Assembly (NCBI GenBank): GCA_002238565.1
Contig: MPMP01000032.1
Span: 1 to 52,203 of the forward strand
Length of the DNA: 52,203 bases
Reading direction: 5' to 3'
Source of the DNA: Albidovulum sp. bin36
GTDB taxonomy: Bacteria; Pseudomonadota; Alphaproteobacteria; Rhodobacterales; Rhodobacteraceae
Shown here: positions 37,246-46,330 of the stretch, one piece after another
Layout of the letters: each line of letters opens with the position of its first letter
Numbering within the stretch: the stretch's first letter is position 1
The notes under the pieces: model-generated
Told to the model about the DNA's origin: nothing
The model's database searches: none
Seen by the model: the letters and a program-made list of their open reading frames with translations, nothing else
Made by a program: the position numbers and the translations under genes

Positions 37246-38448
37246 ATGGCGAGTTCAAGCAGGCCGGAGGTTAAGCCGGCCAATCCCAGATTCTCATCCG
37301 GACCCTGCGCGAAACCGCCGGGATGGAGCGCCGATGCGCTGGAGAATGCGCTGCTCGGCCGTTCGCACCGGTCCGTCGAAGGGCGGCTGCGGCTGAAATT
37401 AGCTATTGAAAAAACGCGGGAGATACTGGGTATCCCCGGCGACTACAGAGTTGGAATCGTCCCGGCGTCGGATACCGGCGCGATGGAGATGGCGATGTGG
37501 ACGCTCCTTGGCCTTCGACCGATTGAAATGCTCGCTTGGGAAAGCTTCGGCAAGGGGTGGGTTTCGGATGTAAAATCCGAGTTGAAGCTTTCCCCTCGCG
37601 TTCGAGAGGCGGAATACGGCCGCCTCCCCGATTTGTCGTCCGTCGATTTCGACCGGGACGTGGTGTTCGCCTGGAATGGCACGACAAGCGGCGTAAGGGT
37701 TCCGAACGGGGATTTTATTCCTTGCGAACGGGGCGGACTGGTAATTTGCGACGCGACATCGGCCGTATTCGCCACCGAGTTGCCGTGGCGGAAGCTGGAT
37801 GCCGCGACGTTCTCGTGGCAAAAGGTCCTGGGCGGCGAAGCCGCGCATGGAATGCTAATTCTTTCGCCTCGAGCGGTCGAGAGAATCGAGTCCTTCAAGC
37901 CCGCCTGGCCGATACCGAAAATTTTCCGGCTCGCGAAAAACGGGAAGCTAATCGAAGGGATATTCACAGGCGCGACCATCAACACGCCCTCGATGATCTG
38001 CGTCGAGGACTATCTTTTCGCGCTCGAATGGGCGGCCTCGTCCGGAGGGCTGCCTTGGCTGATCGAAAGGGCGAATGCCAATTCCGCGGCGATCGGCGAA
38101 TTCGTCGAGCATAGGAGCTGGATCGATTTTTTGGCCGAAGACCCGTCCACGCGTTCGAACACGAGCGTCTGCCTTAAATTCGCGGGCGATGAAATCGCCG
38201 GGGCCGATGCCGCGAATTTCGCGAAATCGATCGCGCTGCGGCTTGAAGCCGAAGGGGTCGCCTACGATATCGGTTCCTACAGGGACGCTCCCCCCGGCTT
38301 GCGCATTTGGTGCGGCGCCACGGTGGAATTGCGCGACATTGAAATCTTGCTTGCCTGGCTGGACTGGGCGTTTGAATCGGAGCTCGAGGCGCGCGGCTTG
38401 CGAAAAATTTCTCAGGCCGGGATTCCCGGATTAGGCGGAGGCGACTGA
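37246..38448 (+). CDS. serC: Phosphoserine aminotransferase
   Basis: PLP enzyme that converts 3-phosphohydroxypyruvate to phosphoserine, 400 residues, of the longer alphaproteobacterial type. [16 protein letters not shown] is near the N-terminus, the PLP lysine is Lys193 in SWQKVLGGE, and the PLP Asp is in [23 protein letters not shown] lies 4 nt or so before the ATG. serA follows after one base. Confidence 0.95.
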   Translation: MASSSRPEVKPANPRFSSGPCAKPPGWSADALENALLGRSHRSVEGRLRLKLAIEKTREILGIPGDYRVGIVPASDTGAMEMAMWTLLGLRPIEMLAWESFGKGWVSDVKSELKLSPRVREAEYGRLPDLSSVDFDRDVVFAWNGTTSGVRVPNGDFIPCERGGLVICDATSAVFATELPWRKLDAATFSWQKVLGGEAAHGMLILSPRAVERIESFKPAWPIPKIFRLAKNGKLIEGIFTGATINTPSMICVEDYLFALEWAASSGGLPWLIERANANSAAIGEFVEHRSWIDFLAEDPSTRSNTSVCLKFAGDEIAGADAANFAKSIALRLEAEGVAYDIGSYRDAPPGLRIWCGATVELRDIEILLAWLDWAFESELEARGLRKISQAGIPGLGGGD

Positions 38449-38449
38449 A

Positions 38450-40060
38450 ATGACTCTCAAAGTACTTGTTTCGGACAAGCTCGCTGAATCCGCGGTCGAG
38501 ACATTCCGAAGCAATGGCATCGATGTTTCATTCGAACCGCAGCTCGGAAAGGACAAGTCGGCGCTGGCGGAAGCGATAGGCGAATTCGACGGCCTCGCCA
38601 TCAGGTCCGGTACCAAGGTTACTTCGAAGCTGCTCGAGTCGGCGGGAAGGCTGAGAGTGATCGGGCGCGCGGGGATAGGAGTCGACAATATCGACGTTTC
38701 GGCAGCTTCGATGAACGGCATCCTGGTTATGAATACTCCGTTCGGCAATTCCATTACGACAGCGGAGCATACGATCGCCATGATGATGGCGCTGGCGCGG
38801 CAAATTCCGGAAGCCAGCCATTCCGTTCATGGCGGCAATTGGGAAAAATCCCGATTCATGGGCATGGAGCTGTTCGGAAAGACTCTCGGCGTTATCGGCT
38901 GCGGAAATGTCGGGGCGCCGGTCTGCAGGCGCGCGATCGGCCTGGGAATGAAAGTCGTCGGGTGCGACCCGTTCCTAAGCGCCCAAAAGGCGCGCGAGCT
39001 CGGCATTGAAAAGGTCGAGCTGGTTGAATTGCTGCGCCGGTCCGACATCGTAACGCTTCACCTCCCCCTGATCGAAAAGACTAGGCGGATATTGAACGCG
39101 AATTCGCTTGCGATCGCAAAGAGGGGCGTTCGAATCGTCAATTGCGCTCGGGGAGGCCTTGTGGACGAAGCGGCTCTTGCGGATGCGATTCGGTCGGGCC
39201 ATGTCGCGGGAGCCGCCGTCGATGTCTTCGACAGGGAGCCTCCCGAAGGGAGCCCGCTAATCGGACTGCCGGGCGTCGTGGCCACGCCGCATCTCGGAGC
39301 GTCTACGACCGAAGCGCAGGAAAAGGTTGCAATCCAGGTTGCCGAGCAAATGTCGGACTTCCTGCTGCGAGGCGCGATTTCGAACGCGGTGAACATGCCT
39401 TCCATCAGCGCGGAGGAATCTCCGCTTCTCATGCCGTGGATCGCGCTGGCCGAGCATCTCGGCTCGTTCGTGGGGCAAATGACCGATGAACCGATCAGGG
39501 CCGTGAATCTGCTATACAACGGCGCGGTCGCGTCAATGAATACCGCCGCTTTGAACGCATCCGCGACGGTGGGGCTTCTCAGGCACGCGATTGCCGAAGT
39601 AAGCATGGTTTCCGCTCAAATGATGGCGAAGGATCGCGGAATCTCGATTTCAACGACCACGCAGTCGAAGTCCGGCGTATTCGACGCCTACGTCAAGCTA
39701 ACGGTTGTCACCAAACTGCGCGAAAGATCGATCGCGGGAACCGTGTTCTCCGACGGCAAGCCCCGCTTCATCCAGATCAAGGGAATAAATATCGATGCCG
39801 AAATCGAACCGAACATGCTGTATACGACGCATGGGGACGTTCCCGGAATCGTTGGCGCTCTGGGAACGATATTGGGCAAAAGGGACATAAACATAGCTAA
39901 TTTCACGCTCGGCAGGACAGCTGCGAAATCGGAGGCGATCGCGCTTCTTTCCGTGGATGAACCCGTCAATGCCGAAGTCGCCGGCGAGCTGAAAGATACG
40001 GGGCTTTTCCTGCAGGTGCGTCCGCTTCAGTTTCGAACCGCATCGATTGGTCTTCGCTGA
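38450..40060 (+). CDS. serA: D-3-phosphoglycerate dehydrogenase
   Basis: First enzyme of serine synthesis, 536 residues, the long type with an intervening domain and a C-terminal ACT domain. The NAD motif is GCGNVGAPVCRRA with Asp in VVGCDPF; catalytic Arg is in VNCARGGLVDE and the Glu-His pair in FDREPPEGSPL and TPHLGASTTEAQ. The ACT domain begins near residue 465 (HGDVPGIVGALGTIL), which suggests feedback control by serine. It is the last gene of serC-serA. Confidence 0.96.
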   Translation: MTLKVLVSDKLAESAVETFRSNGIDVSFEPQLGKDKSALAEAIGEFDGLAIRSGTKVTSKLLESAGRLRVIGRAGIGVDNIDVSAASMNGILVMNTPFGNSITTAEHTIAMMMALARQIPEASHSVHGGNWEKSRFMGMELFGKTLGVIGCGNVGAPVCRRAIGLGMKVVGCDPFLSAQKARELGIEKVELVELLRRSDIVTLHLPLIEKTRRILNANSLAIAKRGVRIVNCARGGLVDEAALADAIRSGHVAGAAVDVFDREPPEGSPLIGLPGVVATPHLGASTTEAQEKVAIQVAEQMSDFLLRGAISNAVNMPSISAEESPLLMPWIALAEHLGSFVGQMTDEPIRAVNLLYNGAVASMNTAALNASATVGLLRHAIAEVSMVSAQMMAKDRGISISTTTQSKSGVFDAYVKLTVVTKLRERSIAGTVFSDGKPRFIQIKGINIDAEIEPNMLYTTHGDVPGIVGALGTILGKRDINIANFTLGRTAAKSEAIALLSVDEPVNAEVAGELKDTGLFLQVRPLQFRTASIGLR

Positions 40061-40187
40061 CGGCGGCAAAGCCGCGCGCGGCCGGTTCAGCAAGGAGCCT
40101 TGGCGCAGCGGCAGGCGGCGGGTATCGACTGCGCCGGGATGCGTCGAAAGACGGTCGCTCGGGCAACCGACCAAGGGGGAATATTGA

Positions 40188-41045
40188 TTGGCCGTAGAAC
40201 GAGTCGTATTGCTGGGAACGAAGGGCGGCCCGTCGCTGCGCAGCACGAAGCGCATGCCGACGTCATCGCTGATCGAAATCGGCGGAAAAACAATCGTGGT
40301 CGATGCCGGCCTCGGCGTTTCGCGGAGTCTGGTGGGAGCCGGCGTGGACCTCGCCGAAATTGACGCGGTGTTCTTGACGCACCTCCATTCCGATCATCTT
40401 CTAGAGCTCGGTCCGCTGATCTATACCGCTTGGGCAAGCGGCCTGTCGCGGCCGATAGGGCTATTCGGGCCGTCGGGAACCGAAGAGCACTGGCGGGCGT
40501 TTGCTAAATCCATGGATTTCGACATCGAGCTTCGAATAGTTGACGAAGGCCGCCAGGATCTGAGGGAGCTGGTTCGAATCGTCGAGTTCGCGGAGGGCGA
40601 CGTTTCCGTCGAGGGCCTGCAAGTGGCCGCGCTTCGGGTCCCGCACCCGCCTGTTCGCGAGACCTACGCATTGAGATTTGACTGCGAAGGATGGCGAGTA
40701 ACGTTCGGCGCGGATACGGCCTACTTCCCGCCGCTCGCTGAATTCGCGTTCAAGAGCGATATTCTGATTCACGAAGCGATGGTCGAAAAGGGCGTGGAAA
40801 AACTCGTCGCGAGGTCGCGGCACGCTAGCCGCCTAAAAGAGCATCTGTTCGCGAGCCATACCGATGCGCGAGATGTCGCTCGAATAGCGAAGTCGTCGGA
40901 ATCGCGCCACCTCGTGCTCAATCACTTGGTTCCGGCGGACGATTCGGAGATAAAGGAAAGCGACTGGCTCGACTCGGTGCGCGCCGTTTGGGACGGGCGC
41001 GTGACATTGGGCTACGACGGGCTGGAAATCGAAAGGGCGGAATAA
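40188..41045 (+). CDS. Metallo-beta-lactamase-fold hydrolase (RNase Z-like group)
   Basis: A 285-residue MBL-fold hydrolase of the RNase Z/arylsulfatase-like group. The metal motif HLHSDH is at residues 65-70, with further ligands in VPHPPV, FGADTAY (the bridging Asp) and NHLVPAD near the C-terminus (His). It starts with TTG preceded by AAGGGGGA at 40173-40180. The TAA shares its last base with the next ATG. First gene of an aromatic-type cluster, so it may hydrolyse a lactone or thioester there; tRNA 3' processing is less likely from context. Confidence 0.85.
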   Translation: MAVERVVLLGTKGGPSLRSTKRMPTSSLIEIGGKTIVVDAGLGVSRSLVGAGVDLAEIDAVFLTHLHSDHLLELGPLIYTAWASGLSRPIGLFGPSGTEEHWRAFAKSMDFDIELRIVDEGRQDLRELVRIVEFAEGDVSVEGLQVAALRVPHPPVRETYALRFDCEGWRVTFGADTAYFPPLAEFAFKSDILIHEAMVEKGVEKLVARSRHASRLKEHLFASHTDARDVARIAKSSESRHLVLNHLVPADDSEIKESDWLDSVRAVWDGRVTLGYDGLEIERAE

Positions 41046-42061
41046 TGAAGCTTGCGACATTGCCGAACGGAACGCGGGACGGTCGGCTCGCGGTCGTGTC
41101 GTCGGACCTCGAGCGCTATGCTCCGGCAGACGAAATCGCGCCGAATTTGCAGGCCGCGCTCGACGACTGGTCGAACGCTTCGCCGAGGCTGCGGGAAATC
41201 TACGAAGACTTGGAGAAGGGACGGGGATTATCGCCTTTCAGGCAGGATGAGGCTCTTGCGCCGCTGCCGCGCGCCTTCCAGTGGGCCGACGGTTCGGCAT
41301 ATGTCAACCACGTCGAGCTGGTTCGGAGAGCGAGAGGCGCGGAAATGCCGAATAGCTTTTGGACGGATCCGCTGATGTACCAAGGAGGCTCGGACACCTT
41401 CCTAGCCGGGCGCCAGAGCATTTGCCTCGCGAATCAGTCCTGGGGCATCGACATGGAAGGAGAAATCGCCGTTATCGTTGACGATGTTCCGATGGGTGCC
41501 TCGGCGGAACGCGCGGCTTCTTCGATACTTCTTTTCATGGCGGTAAACGATGTGAGCCTGCGCGGCCTGATCCCGGCCGAGCTCGGAAAGGGCTTTGGAT
41601 TCTTCCAGTCGAAGCCGCCGACCGCGTTCTCTCCGGTGGCGGCGACCCCCGACGAATTCGGCGATGCCTGGGACGGGGAGCGCGTGCATCTGCCTCTTTG
41701 CGTCGATCTAAACGGCGAGCCGTTCGGCAGGGTCCGGGCCGGCGTCGATATGACATTCGGGTTTCCGCAGCTGATATCCCATGCGGCGAAAACGCGGCCG
41801 CTTGCGGCCGGAAGCATTATCGGCTCGGGAACCGTGTCCAACAAGCTGAACGGCGGCCCGGGAAAAACCATCTCCGAGGGCGGCGTCGGCTACTCCTGCA
41901 TCGCCGAACTCAGGATGGTCGAAACGATCGAAGCCGGAAGCCCCAAGACGCCGTTCCTGGCGTTTGGAGACTCGGTGAAAATTTGGATGGACGGCGACGA
42001 CGGGAAGTCAATATTCGGCGAAATCGAACAGCAAGTAGAAGAATACAGAGGGTGCGGCTAA
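41045..42061 (+). CDS. Fumarylacetoacetate hydrolase family protein
   Basis: A 338-residue FAH-superfamily enzyme. It opens MKLATLPNGTRDGRLAVVSSDL and has the block QWADGSAYVNHVELVRRARG, the metal-binding acids in DMEGEIAVIVDD, and the KTRPLAAGSIIGSGTVSN and GGVGYSCIAE segments of the two-domain FAH type found in gentisate, homogentisate and related routes. It probably cleaves a ring-fission beta-diketo acid to fumarate or pyruvate and an acid. The ATG at 41045 overlaps the previous stop by one base (TAATG). Confidence 0.88.
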   Translation: MKLATLPNGTRDGRLAVVSSDLERYAPADEIAPNLQAALDDWSNASPRLREIYEDLEKGRGLSPFRQDEALAPLPRAFQWADGSAYVNHVELVRRARGAEMPNSFWTDPLMYQGGSDTFLAGRQSICLANQSWGIDMEGEIAVIVDDVPMGASAERAASSILLFMAVNDVSLRGLIPAELGKGFGFFQSKPPTAFSPVAATPDEFGDAWDGERVHLPLCVDLNGEPFGRVRAGVDMTFGFPQLISHAAKTRPLAAGSIIGSGTVSNKLNGGPGKTISEGGVGYSCIAELRMVETIEAGSPKTPFLAFGDSVKIWMDGDDGKSIFGEIEQQVEEYRGCG

Positions 42062-43012
42062 ATGAGCAAGACATTCGCGTCGCAGGGCGACCTGAGCGAG
42101 AAAAAAACTAGTTTCACTGAAATCGGAAGCGGCCTTTACGCCTTCACGGCCGAGGGCGACCCGAATTCCGGGGTCGTAATCGGGGATGATTCGGTTATGG
42201 TGATCGAAGCTCAGGCCACGCCCAAACTCGCCGAAATGGTGATCGCCGAAATCAGGAATGTTACGGACAAGCCGATTTCGCACTTGATGCTTACTCACTA
42301 TCACGCGGTCAGGGTGCTCGGCGCATCGGCATTCGGCGCGAGCCAGGTGCTCATGTCGGAAAAAGCCCGCGCCATGGTGGCCGAACGCGGTCTCGAGGAC
42401 TGGAAAAGCGAATTCCAGAGATTTCCCAGATTGTTCGAAGGGCACGAGTCCATTCCCGGTCTCACATGGCCGACGACAACTTTCAGCGATCGGATGACGG
42501 TCTACCTCGGTAGCCGGAAAATCGAGATCTTTTGCCCGGGAAGAGCCCATACGGCCGGCGACGCGGCGGTATGGGTGCCTGATGCGCAGGTTATGTTTAC
42601 GGGCGATATCGTGGAATATCATTCAGCCTGCTACTGCGGCGACGGCCACTATGCCGACTGGGGAGCAACTCTCGGCGTAATTGAAAGCTATTCCCCCGAA
42701 GCGATCGCCCCCGGGCGAGGCGACGCGCTGGTTGGATGCGACCGGGTCGAATCCGCTATCGAAGGAACAAGGGCGTTTTTAGAGGCGACTTACCGCCCGG
42801 CCGCCAAAGTCGCATCCAGAGGGGGAAGCCTTCGCGAAGCCTTCGACGCCGTTCGCGAACGGTGCGATTCGGATTTTTCGCATTACGCGATTTACGAGCA
42901 TTGCCTTCCGTTCAACGTGTCGAGAGCCTTCGACGAGGCGAGAGGAATCGACACGCCGAGGATCTGGACGGCGGAACGAGATCTGCAGATGTGGGAGGAC
43001 CTGCAAGGATAG
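42062..43012 (+). CDS. MBL-fold metallo-hydrolase with atypical metal motif
   Basis: A 316-residue metallo-beta-lactamase-fold protein. The place of the canonical H-x-H-x-D-H motif reads HYHAVR at residues 79-84: the first two histidines are kept and Asp-His is replaced by Val-Arg. Other landmarks are GRAHTAGDAAVW and FTGDIVEYHSACYCGDGHY. Proteins with this THYHAVRVLGAS pattern are commonly found beside FAH-family and aromatic monooxygenase genes, so the change appears to be a family trait. It directly follows the FAH gene. Confidence 0.85.
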   Translation: MSKTFASQGDLSEKKTSFTEIGSGLYAFTAEGDPNSGVVIGDDSVMVIEAQATPKLAEMVIAEIRNVTDKPISHLMLTHYHAVRVLGASAFGASQVLMSEKARAMVAERGLEDWKSEFQRFPRLFEGHESIPGLTWPTTTFSDRMTVYLGSRKIEIFCPGRAHTAGDAAVWVPDAQVMFTGDIVEYHSACYCGDGHYADWGATLGVIESYSPEAIAPGRGDALVGCDRVESAIEGTRAFLEATYRPAAKVASRGGSLREAFDAVRERCDSDFSHYAIYEHCLPFNVSRAFDEARGIDTPRIWTAERDLQMWEDLQG

Positions 43013-43087
43013 GCTCGAGCGGCGGCTGTCGAATTCGGCGCGGAGCGCGAGCATGCCGACTCCCAAAGGCGACTCCCGGCGAATTAA

Positions 43088-44692
43088 TTGCGCTCTCTGT
43101 TCGCATGCCGCGCCGCAGTCATCGCGGCGGGAAAGAAATTGAAATTCAAGCCTCCCAAATTCCCCTACAGAAAACCGCCCGGACTGGGTGAGCGCGAGGG
43201 GCGCAAAAAAGCGATTGTCGTAGGTGCCGGGCCAATCGGCCTTTCGATGTCGATCGAGCTTGCCAATCATGGCGTTTCCAGCGTCCTCGTTGACGACAAC
43301 GATATCGTTTCGGTTGGATCTCGTGCGATTTGCTGGTCGAAGCGCTCTCTAGAATTATTTGATCGATTTGGTATCGGCGACCGGGCCGTGGACAAGGGCG
43401 TAACTTGGAGCGTCGGGCGAACATACCATCGGGACAAGGAGCTTTTCAGTTTTGATTTGCTTCCCGAGGCCGGCCATAAGAGGCCCGCTTTCATCAATCT
43501 GCAGCAATACTACGTTGAGGCCATTCTCGCGGAACGCGCCATGGCGCGGCCCGAAATAGATCTTCGATTTCGCAACAAGATTGTAGACGTTCAAAACTGC
43601 GGCGATAGCGTCAAGGCGAAGATCAGGACTCCGGATGGCGACTACTGGCTGGAATCGGATTATCTCGTAGCTTGCGACGGAGTTCGTTCAACGGTTCGCA
43701 GCCTGCTTGGCCTGGATTTTTCGGGCGAAAAATTCGAAGAGAGATTTTTGATCGCCGACATCGAAATGAAGGCCGATTTTCCTTCCGAGCGCCGATTTTG
43801 GTTTGAACCGAGCTTCCATGCCGGGCAATCGGCCCTTCTCCACAAGCAGCCGGACGATATCTACCGAATCGACCTTCAGCTTGGCCCGGACGCCGATCAG
43901 GAAGAAGAGCGCCAGCCAGGCAAGGTCATCGAAAGAATCGAAAAAGTGGTCGGGCATTCCAAGTTCCGCCTGGAGTGGGTCTCGGTCTACACTTTTCAAT
44001 GCAGGCGGCTCGAGAATTTCGTTCATGATAGGGTGATTTTCGCGGGAGACTCGGCGCATGTCGTATCTCCCTTCGGCGCTCGAGGCGGCAACGGCGGCCT
44101 TCAGGATGTCGACAATTTGGGCTGGAAGCTCGCGGCGGTCATCGACGGCAGATCGCCGGCTTCGCTCCTGGATTCATACGATGCCGAAAGAACGTACGCC
44201 GCCGACGAAAACATCCTCCACTCCACTAGGACGACGAATTTCATGACGCCGCCGAGCGGATATAAAAGATTGGCCCGCAACGCGCTTCTCCATCTCGCCG
44301 CGATTTCGAGTCGCGCCAGGCCATGGGTCAATTCAGGACGCCTGTCCGTTCCTTGCGTCTATTTGCTCGACTCGGCCGATGATCCGGATTTACCGGCAGT
44401 CACGCGCCCGGGTTCGGTCGCAATGGATGCGCCGCAGGAGTCCGGATGGCTAATAGACATGCTCGGCTCGGTTCCCATACTGCTTGGGGTCGGCTGCGAT
44501 CCTCCCGAAATAATTGGCGCGAAGTCCGTGCGCCTGAAAATGAACGAGTTCGTTCGCGAGAGATATCTCGGATCGCAGCGAAGCGCCGTCTACCTGGTGA
44601 GACCGGACCAAGTCGTGCAGGCCCGTTGGAAAATCGCTGAATTTAGCGAAATCAAAAAATCGCTCGGAGCAATGTGGGGGCGAGAAATCTGA
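43088..44692 (+). CDS. FAD-dependent aromatic monooxygenase (MhpA/PheA type)
   Basis: A 534-residue class A flavoprotein hydroxylase. The dinucleotide motif GAGPIG is at residues 46-51, the DG motif at VACDGVRSTVR, and the GD motif at FAGDSAHVVSPFGARGGNGG, which bind FAD and NAD(P)H. About forty residues (FKPPKFPYRKPP) precede the Rossmann fold, as in 3-hydroxyphenylpropionate and related hydroxylases. Start is TTG; a later start within the first twenty codons cannot be excluded. As the last gene of the cluster it should hydroxylate an aromatic acid ahead of ring cleavage; no ring-cleavage dioxygenase is in the window. Confidence 0.88.
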   Translation: MRSLFACRAAVIAAGKKLKFKPPKFPYRKPPGLGEREGRKKAIVVGAGPIGLSMSIELANHGVSSVLVDDNDIVSVGSRAICWSKRSLELFDRFGIGDRAVDKGVTWSVGRTYHRDKELFSFDLLPEAGHKRPAFINLQQYYVEAILAERAMARPEIDLRFRNKIVDVQNCGDSVKAKIRTPDGDYWLESDYLVACDGVRSTVRSLLGLDFSGEKFEERFLIADIEMKADFPSERRFWFEPSFHAGQSALLHKQPDDIYRIDLQLGPDADQEEERQPGKVIERIEKVVGHSKFRLEWVSVYTFQCRRLENFVHDRVIFAGDSAHVVSPFGARGGNGGLQDVDNLGWKLAAVIDGRSPASLLDSYDAERTYAADENILHSTRTTNFMTPPSGYKRLARNALLHLAAISSRARPWVNSGRLSVPCVYLLDSADDPDLPAVTRPGSVAMDAPQESGWLIDMLGSVPILLGVGCDPPEIIGAKSVRLKMNEFVRERYLGSQRSAVYLVRPDQVVQARWKIAEFSEIKKSLGAMWGREI

Positions 44693-45350
44693 TTTGAACT
44701 TACAAGGCTGTCCGCGCTTTTCGGAGTGTCTGTCGACGGCTGTGCAGAAGCGCGGGGTTTTGGCGAGTCCCCGCGCTTTCGGCCGATAACAAGATCCGCG
44801 ATGCCGGCTTGATAGCCGGCGTAACCGGCGGAGAAGATGAGCCGCCTGCTAGCTCCGGGAATGAATGGGTTCGCAGTGGCTCGCGAACCGTGGACCCGTC
44901 CGCCTCGAGGGCGAAATCCAAAAGGTGGGGCTTCGACGGGCGCAGACTGGATGTTCCGGTTCTCCTGAAGGAGCGACTCGGAAGAATAGACGTCCGCGTT
45001 TCGCGAGGTTTTGGGCCAACTGCAGCGCGGCAAGGAGCCGGAGGGCTTAATCGGGAATTGCTCGCCGTCGCGGATTCGGAAGGCAAAGTACGGCGTCCTT
45101 GGCGGCTACTCGCCGAGCTCTTCTAGTCGGAGGTCGACAAATTCCCCGATCCGGACATTTGCGTCTCGCCGGTGCGCGTCATCGGCACTGCCAGCGATGC
45201 CGGCGACGCGGCGGCCGTCGGGATCCTGAAGGAGTTGAGCTAAACCAGCGCGGTCTTCCCCGAAACTGACCTGCGCATGCTCTATGGTCTGCCCGCCGAA
45301 ATACGAATGGTCGGGATGTCGGAACTTGCGGAATCATCTCTATACGATTT
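44693..45350. other. Degraded span after the monooxygenase gene
   Basis: A plus-strand frame (44809-45126) runs through a TAG and reads on to 45243 (FPDPDICVSPVRVIGTASDA), with protein-like composition but broken by stops. It looks like a decayed gene of unknown family. No start, domain or IS end was recognised. Confidence 0.4.
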
Positions 45351-46196
45351 TTGCCGACGGAAATATTCGACGCGGTCCAGTTGGCGGTGCCGGCAGGTTC
45401 AACGGCAATTGCCGACGCAGCGGCTGCAAAGATCGCCGGTCGAATTCGCATTGAGCCGGAGACAATCGGCGACAATTGCTATTATCTCGGGTTTCTCTTC
45501 ACTTTAACCAGCCTACAAGTTACGATGTGCGCTCTGACCAAAGAGAAAAATGAAAGAGTCGCTAGCGATGTCGGGTTCGACGATTTTTCTTGTTTCGAGG
45601 CGGCGCTCAGTTCGACAACTATCGGCGCGATGCTAAGAGTTCCGCTTTTTCAGCTCCGCTCGGACCAAGTGCTTCGAGTGCACGAGGCGCGAATACTGAT
45701 GCAGGAAAGCAATAGGGTATTCCGCTATTCTACGGCGCCGAGAATCGCGAAGCATAAAAGGTATCCGGAGGAATTGATTCAAAAGTCGGAGAATTGGAAT
45801 GGGAAAATCATGGCGGCATCGGAAAAGGCACTCGAACAGAGTCGGGCAAGCCTAGGAGAAAGCTGCGAGGAATTTTCCTTCAAGCCGTCGAATTCTCTCG
45901 CATCCCCGTTAAAAAAATTCGCCGCGAAATTGAGCGCAGCGGTCAAAGTGGCTTCTGAGAATGTTGTGAACGACATGGGAGCCTCGACCGACGAATTCGC
46001 GGCGAAGTCGGATTCCTTCCGAGGAAACGCATTAAAAGGGCTGGCGGATCTAGCCGATAATTCGGCAAATGCGACAGCGGAACTGGAATCCGTCGCTAGG
46101 GCTTCCAAACTGGCGGCAAGGAATATCGAGAAATCCTCAAGGCATATGTCTGTCGAGTTCGAGCACTCGCCGAGAAGTCCGGTAGGAAACCGTTGA
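45351..46196 (+). pseudogene. Open frame with phasin-like C-terminal part, probably decayed
   Basis: The frame is open for 281 codons. Its second half (from about codon 150) is alanine- and serine-rich and helical, with AASEKALEQSRASLGESCEEF and ARASKLAARNIEKSSRHMS, resembling the phasin family that coats polyhydroxyalkanoate granules. Phasins would continue beyond the stop; a shifted frame after 46165 reads SAKFCIRAQFAQA and then meets a stop, which is compatible with a frameshifted relic. The first half matches nothing. Start is undefined (ATG codons at 45525 or later are possible). I rate phasin origin as possible only. Confidence 0.3.
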
Positions 46197-46330
46197 TTGC
46201 ATCGGGAATAGCGCAATCCGCGAAATTTTGCATCCGCGCGCAATTCGCGCAGGCCTAATGGGAGATTACGAAACTGGCGAGACTTCATCAGCCTACCGGC
46301 CCGCGAAGACATTATAGGCGCGGTGCGATA

